The translations under genes and the position numbers were made by a program. Source: Streptomyces chartreusis (GTDB lineage: Bacteria; Actinomycetota; Actinomycetes; Streptomycetales; Streptomycetaceae). From it: a DNA stretch of 64,000 bases. Shown one piece after another: positions 59,162 through 64,000 of the stretch (positions are counted from its first letter, which is position 1; the number at the start of each line of letters is the position of its first letter). The stretch is from NCBI RefSeq assembly GCF_008704715.1, contig NZ_CP023689.1, forward strand, positions 8,990,001 to 9,054,000. Reading direction: 5' to 3'. The notes under the pieces were generated by a model. The model did no database searches. It had not been told where the DNA came from and was given only the letters and a program-made list of their open reading frames with translations.

Positions 59162-60597
59162 GCGAACAGCACCTCAAGGAAGAGACGCGCCCCTCGTCCG
59201 GTCACGTAGACGTCGGAGACCACGGCTACAGCAAGTCGCTGAAGGCCCGGCACGTCAACATGATCGCCATCGGCGGTGCCATCGGCACCGGCCTGTTCCT
59301 AGGGGCCGGCGGCCGACTCGCCGACGCCGGCCCGTCCCTGTTCATCGCCTACGCGGTCTGCGGCGTCTTCGCCTTCCTCGTCGTCCGCGCCCTCGGCGAA
59401 CTCGTCCTGTACCGGCCCTCCTCCGGCGCCTTCGTGTCGTACGCCCGTGAGTTCATGGGCGAGAAGGGCGCCTATGTCGCCGGCTGGATGTACTTCCTGA
59501 ACTGGGCCACCACCGGCATCGCCGACATCACCGCGGTGGCCGTCTACACCCACTACTGGGGCATGTTCTCGGACATCCCGCAGTGGGTGATCGCCCTGAT
59601 CGCGCTCGCGGTCGTCCTCACCGTCAACCTCATATCGGTGAAGATGTTCGGCGAACTGGAGTTCTGGTTCGCCATCATCAAGGTGGGCGCGCTCGTGGCG
59701 TTCATGCTGATCGGCATCTTCCTGTTGGCCACCCAGCACCCCATAGACGGCCACGACCCCGGCCCGGCCCTGATCACCGGCAACGGCGGCGTCTTTCCCA
59801 ACGGCCTGCTGCCGATGCTGCTGATCATCCAGGGCGTCGTCTTCGCCTACGCCTCCGTCGAGCTGGTCGGCGTCGCAGCCGGTGAGACCGAGAACCCCGA
59901 GAAGATCATGCCCAAGGCGATCAACTCGATCATGTGGCGCGTCGGCCTCTTCTACGTCGGCTCGGTCCTGCTGCTCTCGATGCTGCTGCCCTGGAACAAG
60001 TACACGTCCGGCGAGAGCCCCTTCGTGACCGTGCTGTCCAACATCGGCATCCCGGCGGCAGGCGGTGTGATGAACCTCGTCGTGCTCACCGCGGCGATGT
60101 CCTCGCTCAACTCCGGCCTGTACTCCACCGGCCGCATCCTGCGCTCCATGGCGGTGAACGGCTCCGCCCCGAAGTTCACCTCGGTGATGAGCCGCAGCCA
60201 GGTCCCCTATGGCGGCATCCTCCTGACCAGCGGTGTCTGTGTTCTCGGCGTCGGTCTCAACTTCGTCGTCCCCGCCGAGGCGTTCGAGATCGTGCTGAAC
60301 TTCGCGGCCATCGGCATCCTCGCCACCTGGGGCATGATCATGGTCTGTCACCTGCTCTTCTGGCAGAAGACCCAGAAGGGCGAGCTGACCCGCCCCGGCT
60401 ACCGACTGCCGGGCTCCCCCTGGACCGAACTCGTGACGCTGGCGTTCCTCGCCTCCGTCCTGGTCCTCATGTACGCCGACGGCGGCGCGGGACGCACCAC
60501 AGTGCTGTGCCTGCCGCTGATCGTCGCAGCGCTGGTCGCGGGCTGGTACGCCATCCGCAGCCGGGCCGGGCGCACCGCCACCAAGGCCGACGCGTGA
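59158..60597 (+). CDS. ansP: L-asparagine permease (AnsP-like)
   Basis: A 479-aa amino-acid/proton symporter of the APC family with about twelve membrane segments. The N-terminal motif IAIGGAIGTGLFLGAGGRL (about 39-57) is the AAT-subfamily substrate site. The stretch from there through FLNWATTGIADITAVAVY closely fits AnsP. It starts with GTG overlapping the regulator stop (GTGA). It imports asparagine for the downstream asparaginase. Confidence 0.92.
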   Translation: MSEQHLKEETRPSSGHVDVGDHGYSKSLKARHVNMIAIGGAIGTGLFLGAGGRLADAGPSLFIAYAVCGVFAFLVVRALGELVLYRPSSGAFVSYAREFMGEKGAYVAGWMYFLNWATTGIADITAVAVYTHYWGMFSDIPQWVIALIALAVVLTVNLISVKMFGELEFWFAIIKVGALVAFMLIGIFLLATQHPIDGHDPGPALITGNGGVFPNGLLPMLLIIQGVVFAYASVELVGVAAGETENPEKIMPKAINSIMWRVGLFYVGSVLLLSMLLPWNKYTSGESPFVTVLSNIGIPAAGGVMNLVVLTAAMSSLNSGLYSTGRILRSMAVNGSAPKFTSVMSRSQVPYGGILLTSGVCVLGVGLNFVVPAEAFEIVLNFAAIGILATWGMIMVCHLLFWQKTQKGELTRPGYRLPGSPWTELVTLAFLASVLVLMYADGGAGRTTVLCLPLIVAALVAGWYAIRSRAGRTATKADA

Positions 60598-60652
60598 CAA
60601 CCGTGTCGGTCGACGACCCCTCATCGACCCACGACAACCAGGCAGCCAGACA

Positions 60653-61672
60653 GTGATGTACAGCAGCTCCATAGCGGACGCACCCCTTGTCCGCGAACCT
60701 CTCCACGCCCCCGTCGCCCACCTCATACGCGGCGGAATGATCGAAGGCATCCACTACGGCTCCGTCGTCGTCCTCGGCGACGACGGTGACGTCCGGTTCC
60801 AGCTCGGTGACATCGAGGCCGCCTTCTACCCCCGCTCGGCGCTGAAGCCGGTCCAGGCCGTCGCCATGGCCCGGGCCGGGCTCCCGCTCGACGGCGAGCT
60901 GCTCTCGCTCGCCGCGGCGAGCCACTCCGGCGAGGAACGCCATCTCGCCGGAACCCGGCGCATCCTCGAACTCGCCGGGCTCACCGAGGACCACCTGCGC
61001 AACGTCCCGGACATGCCGTTCGACCCCGTCGTCCGGGACGCCTGGGTGCGGGAGGGCCGCGCGCCCTCCCGGCTCGCCCAGAACTGCTCCGGCAAGCACG
61101 CGGCCATGCTGTACACCTGCGCGCTCAACGGCTGGTCCCTGGACGACTACCTCGACCCCGGCCACCCGCTCCAGCAGGCCGTCGCCGAGATCGTCGAGGA
61201 CCTCACCGGTCAGCGGATCGCGCGGGTGACCGTCGACGGGTGCGGTGCGCCGCTGTTCTCCGTCTCGCTGCACGGGCTCGCCCGCGCCGCCGCGCGTATC
61301 ACCACCGCGGCGCCGGGAACGCCCGAGGCCCGGGTCGCCGACGCGATGCGCGAGCATGCCGAGATGGCTTCCGGCTCCGGCCGGGACGTGGCGGCGCTGA
61401 TGCGGGCCGTGCCGGGGCTGCTGGCCAAGGACGGCTTCGAGGGCGTGCAGGTCGCCGCGCTGCCGGACGGCCGGGCCGTCGCCGTGAAGATCGCCGACGG
61501 AGCGAATCGGGCGCGGGTGCCGGTGGCTGCCGCCGCTCTTGCGTGGGCCGGGGTCGACCCTGAGCTGCTCACCGAGTTCCAGGGTGAGGCGCTTCTGGGC
61601 GGCGGGCGGGAGGTCGGGTGTGTGCGGCCCGTTCGTTCGCTGGAGCCGGTTGTCGTTTCGGCCTGCGCCTAA
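60653..61672 (+). CDS. L-asparaginase, class 3 (Rhizobium etli ReAV-like, asparaginase II family)
   Basis: A 339-aa protein unlike E. coli AnsA/AnsB. It carries the Ser62-x-x-Lys65 motif of this class (RSALK), the ASHS segment (Ser92), the metal-binding pair Cys145/Lys148 (NCSGKHA) and Cys197 (DGCGAP). In the R. etli type enzyme the equivalent residues form the Ser-Lys active site and zinc site. It makes aspartate and ammonia. The start is GTG 60653 or ATG 60656; the ribosome site is poor. The repeat copy B separates it from aspA. Confidence 0.9.
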   Translation: MMYSSSIADAPLVREPLHAPVAHLIRGGMIEGIHYGSVVVLGDDGDVRFQLGDIEAAFYPRSALKPVQAVAMARAGLPLDGELLSLAAASHSGEERHLAGTRRILELAGLTEDHLRNVPDMPFDPVVRDAWVREGRAPSRLAQNCSGKHAAMLYTCALNGWSLDDYLDPGHPLQQAVAEIVEDLTGQRIARVTVDGCGAPLFSVSLHGLARAAARITTAAPGTPEARVADAMREHAEMASGSGRDVAALMRAVPGLLAKDGFEGVQVAALPDGRAVAVKIADGANRARVPVAAAALAWAGVDPELLTEFQGEALLGGGREVGCVRPVRSLEPVVVSACA

Positions 61673-61687
61673 GGATGTGCCGGCCAT

Positions 61688-61752
61688 CGCGACCAGCGGC
61701 TGCGGGGCCGTTGTGGCTGGTCGCGCAGTTCCCCGCGCCCCTGAAGGGGCGC
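61688..61752 (+). repeat. Dispersed intergenic repeat, copy B, inside the Asn/Asp operon
   Basis: It contains the shared core GCGCAGTTCCCCGCGCCCCT and the closing hairpin GCGCCCC-TGAA-GGGGCGC (61735-61752). This copy also has an upstream stem, CGCGACCAGC (61688-61697) with GCTGGTCGCG (61716-61725). Both hairpins lie in the 117-bp gap between the asparaginase and aspartase genes. Confidence 0.8.
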
Positions 61753-61789
61753 TCTCCCTCACCTTTCCTGAAAGAAGAACCGTTTCCCC

Positions 61790-63199
61790 ATGAACGCCGT
61801 CACCCGCAGCGAGCACGATCTGCTCGGCGACCGTGATGTCCCCGCCGACGCCTACTGGGGTGTCCACACCCTGCGTGCCACCGAGAACTTCGCCATCACC
61901 GGCACGCCCATCTCCGCCTACCCGCACCTGATCGACGCGCTCGCCGCCGTCAAGGAGGCCGCCGCCCTCGCCAACGAGGAGCTCGGTCTGCTGGAGCCGA
62001 AGAAGGCCGCCGCGATCGTCGCCGCGTGCCGGGAGATCCGCAGCGGCGAACTGCACGACCAGTTCGTCGTCGACGTCATCCAGGGCGGCGCCGGCACCTC
62101 GACCAACATGAACGCCAACGAGGTCGTCGCCAACCGGGCGTTGGAGCTGCTGGGCCACGAGAAGGGCCGGTACCGGCACCTGCACCCCAACGAGGACGTC
62201 AACCTCGGTCAGTCGACCAACGACGTCTACCCGACCGCCGTCAAGATCGCGACGGTGTTCGCGGTGCGCGGGCTGCTCAAGGCGATGGCCGTCCTCCAGG
62301 ACGCGTTCGCCCGCAAGGCCGTCGAGTTCCGGGACGTGCTGAAGATGGGCCGCACCCAGCTCCAGGACGCGGTGCCGATGACGCTCGGGCAGGAGTTCTC
62401 CGCCTACGCCGTCATGCTCGACGAGGACCGCTCCCGGCTCGCCGAGGCGGTCGAGCTGATCCACGAGATCAACCTGGGCGCCACCGCCATCGGCACCGGC
62501 CTCAACGCCCCCGCCGGATACGCCGAGGCGGCCCGCCGCCACCTGTCCGAGATCACCGGACTGCCGCTGGTCACCGCCGCCAACCTGGTCGAAGCCACCC
62601 AGGACTGCGGCGCGTTCGTCCAGATGTCCGGCGTCCTCAAGCGGATCGCCGTGAAGCTCTCCAAGAGCTGCAACGACCTGCGCCTGCTGTCCTCCGGCCC
62701 GCGCGCGGGCCTCGGCGAGATCAACCTGCCGCCGGTGCAGGCCGGTTCGTCGATCATGCCCGGCAAGGTCAACCCGGTGATCCCCGAGGTCGTCAACCAG
62801 GTCGCCTTCGAGGTGATCGGCAACGACGTCGCCATCACCATGGCCGCCGAGGCCGGACAGCTCCAGCTCAACGCCTTCGAGCCGGTCATCCTGCACTCCC
62901 TCTCCGAGAGCATCACGCACCTGCGCAATGCCTGCGTGACCCTCGCCGAGCGCTGCGTGGTCGGCATCACCGCGAACACCGACGCGCTGCGCCGCACCGT
63001 GGAGAACTCCATCGGCCTGGTCACCGCCCTGAACCCGCACATCGGGTACACGGCCGCGACCGACATCGCCAAGGAGGCGCTCGTCAGCGGCCGGGGCGTG
63101 GCCGAACTCGTCCTGGAGAAGGGCCTGTTGCCGGCCGAGACCCTGGCCGACCTGCTGCGCCCGGAGGTCGTCGCGGGCACCGGACAGGCCCTGGCCTGA
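61790..63199 (+). CDS. aspA: Aspartate ammonia-lyase (aspartase)
   Basis: A 469-aa member of the aspartase/fumarase superfamily. It has GAGTSTNMNANEV (about 98-110), HPNEDVNLGQSTNDV and the flexible catalytic loop GSSIMPGKVNP (about 319-329) with the base Ser. The TNMNANEV and loop sequences favour aspartase over fumarase, and the operon agrees. It turns aspartate into fumarate and ammonia, the next step after asparaginase. An AAAGAAG sequence precedes the ATG. Confidence 0.94.
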   Translation: MNAVTRSEHDLLGDRDVPADAYWGVHTLRATENFAITGTPISAYPHLIDALAAVKEAAALANEELGLLEPKKAAAIVAACREIRSGELHDQFVVDVIQGGAGTSTNMNANEVVANRALELLGHEKGRYRHLHPNEDVNLGQSTNDVYPTAVKIATVFAVRGLLKAMAVLQDAFARKAVEFRDVLKMGRTQLQDAVPMTLGQEFSAYAVMLDEDRSRLAEAVELIHEINLGATAIGTGLNAPAGYAEAARRHLSEITGLPLVTAANLVEATQDCGAFVQMSGVLKRIAVKLSKSCNDLRLLSSGPRAGLGEINLPPVQAGSSIMPGKVNPVIPEVVNQVAFEVIGNDVAITMAAEAGQLQLNAFEPVILHSLSESITHLRNACVTLAERCVVGITANTDALRRTVENSIGLVTALNPHIGYTAATDIAKEALVSGRGVAELVLEKGLLPAETLADLLRPEVVAGTGQALA

Positions 63200-63249
63200 C
63201 CAGCGGCGACCCCACCTCGGATGCGCGAAGGGACCGGCCGGGAGGCACA

Positions 63250-64000
63250 ATGGTGATCATGGCAGCGTCGACGTCGTCACTGACCTTCCAGCCGATCCTG
63301 GAGCGCATCGCGGAGGAGATCGAGCGGACCCCCGGCCGTGGCCGGCCCGCCGACTACATCCCGGCGCTCGCGGCCTGCGACCCCCGCCGCTTCGGCATGG
63401 CCGTCGCCGAACTCGACGGCACGGTGTACGGCGTGGGGGACTGGCGCGAGCCGTTCTCCACGCAGTCCATCACCAAGGTGTTCACCCTCGCGCTCGACCT
63501 GGCCCGCGAGGGCGACGAACTCTGGGAGCACGTGGGCCGCGAGCCCTCCGGCAACCCGTTCAACTCCCTGATCCAGCTGGAGTACGAGAACGGCATCCCG
63601 CGCAACCCGTTCATCAACGCGGGCGCCCTCGTCGTCACCGACCGCCTCCAGACCCGTACCGGAGACGCGGCCGGTGAACTCCTCGCCTTCCTGCGCGCCG
63701 AGAGCGGCAACGCGGCCCTGGACTTCGACAAGGACGTCGCCGCCTCCGAGACGGCGAGCGGCGACCGGAACGCCGCGCTCGCCCACTTCATGGCGTCCTA
63801 CGGCAACATCGACAACCCCGTGCCGGCCCTGCTCGACCAGTACTTCCGCCAGTGCTCCGTGCAGGCGTCCTGTGCCGACCTCGCCCTGGCCACGTCGTTC
63901 CTGGCCCGCCACGGCGTCCGGGCCGACGGCACCCGCCTGCTCACCCGCAGCCAGGCCAAACAGATCAACGCGGTCATGCTGACCTGCGGCACCTACGACG
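63250..64000 (+). CDS. glsA: Glutaminase (GlsA type), 3' end outside the window
   Basis: The first 250 residues of a serine-type glutaminase. The Ser-x-x-Lys motif is in FSTQSITKVFTL (about 75-86), followed by NPFNSLIQLEYENGIPRNPFINAGA (quoted in part), a family hallmark with the substrate-binding Asn and Glu. The C-terminal part is cut off. It deaminates glutamine to glutamate. GGGAGG lies 5 nt before the ATG at 63250; an ATG at 63259 is possible. It follows aspA by 50 nt and completes the amide-nitrogen operon. Confidence 0.92.
   Translation, partial: MVIMAASTSSLTFQPILERIAEEIERTPGRGRPADYIPALAACDPRRFGMAVAELDGTVYGVGDWREPFSTQSITKVFTLALDLAREGDELWEHVGREPSGNPFNSLIQLEYENGIPRNPFINAGALVVTDRLQTRTGDAAGELLAFLRAESGNAALDFDKDVAASETASGDRNAALAHFMASYGNIDNPVPALLDQYFRQCSVQASCADLALATSFLARHGVRADGTRLLTRSQAKQINAVMLTCGTYD

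Noticed and set aside
1..64000. CRISPR arrays, tRNA or rRNA genes, insertion sequences, prophage or attachment sites
   Set aside because: I looked for regularly spaced repeats, cloverleaf-like segments and transposase or integrase motifs and found none. A tRNA-finding program would be needed to exclude them formally.
1..64000. Antibiotic biosynthesis cluster
   Set aside because: There are isolated redox and cyclase-type genes but no polyketide synthase, NRPS, terpene or RiPP core genes.
1..64000. TTA (bldA-dependent) codons in the called genes
   Set aside because: TTA and TAA triplets that I checked by eye lie out of frame or between genes. I did not do a full count, so no claim is made.

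Overview
The window is chromosomal DNA from a Streptomyces or a very close relative. G+C is very high and third codon positions are almost all G or C. Many genes overlap by ATGA or GTGA and several start with GTG. Typical Streptomyces genes and sites are present: SpoIIE-type PAS/GAF phosphatases, Tat-exported and secreted hydrolases, a DmdR/IdeR-type iron box, a CebR-type box and FadR/LacI/LysR/TetR/PucR regulators. I see no rRNA, tRNA, CRISPR array, transposase, prophage or antibiotic assembly line. It looks like an ordinary catabolic and transport stretch.

Layout. 1-8463: divergent operator region, then an operon for acyl-CoA metabolism (141-aa unknown protein, NuoF-like flavo-iron-sulfur protein, small ferredoxin, ADP-forming acyl-CoA synthetase, two tandem acyl-CoA dehydrogenases, 3-hydroxyacyl-CoA dehydrogenase, TetR regulator). 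8570-13606: small membrane protein and two SpoIIE-family phosphatases. 13800-18357: pyruvate carboxylase, nucleotidyltransferase, EF-hand protein. 18430-21672: iron-siderophore permeases and binding lipoprotein under an iron box. 21796-26041: secreted GH5 beta-mannanase with a CebR-type operator, then a coupled cyclase/ThDP-enzyme pair. 26186-28748: long-form GAPDH and a LysR regulator. 28899-36386: secreted collagenase, a two-subunit molybdenum hydroxylase, a secreted lipase and a PucR-like regulator. 36398-40291: LysR regulator facing a DJ-1/PfpI, TetR, NCS1 permease operon. 40314-46686: mixed single genes (PG-binding membrane protein, phosphoribosyltransferase-hydrolase fusion, acyl-CoA-dehydrogenase-like monooxygenase, SseB-like protein, orphan PqqB-like protein, MarR, VOC protein). 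46813-54887: galactan utilisation (sugar ABC transporter and LacI regulator divergent from GH42 beta-galactosidase and GH53 galactanase). 55070-58322: ArsR-like and SRPBCC proteins, then a fluoride riboswitch with crcB1-DUF190-crcB2, and uppP. 58430-64000: asparagine/aspartate/glutamine catabolism (FadR-type regulator, AnsP permease, class 3 asparaginase, aspartase, glutaminase running off the end).

How it fits together. The organism appears equipped for plant-litter breakdown (mannan, galactan, protein, lipid) with import of the resulting sugars, iron capture, and use of amino acids and acyl-CoAs as carbon and nitrogen sources. Control elements visible in the DNA are paired TetR-type operators, an iron box, a CebR-type box, LacI-type and LysR-type palindromes, and a fluoride riboswitch.

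The least explained items are the NuoF-like/ferredoxin/acyl-CoA dehydrogenase cluster at the left end and a dispersed intergenic repeat found four times (near 26.1, 45.8, 55.4 and 61.7 kb).
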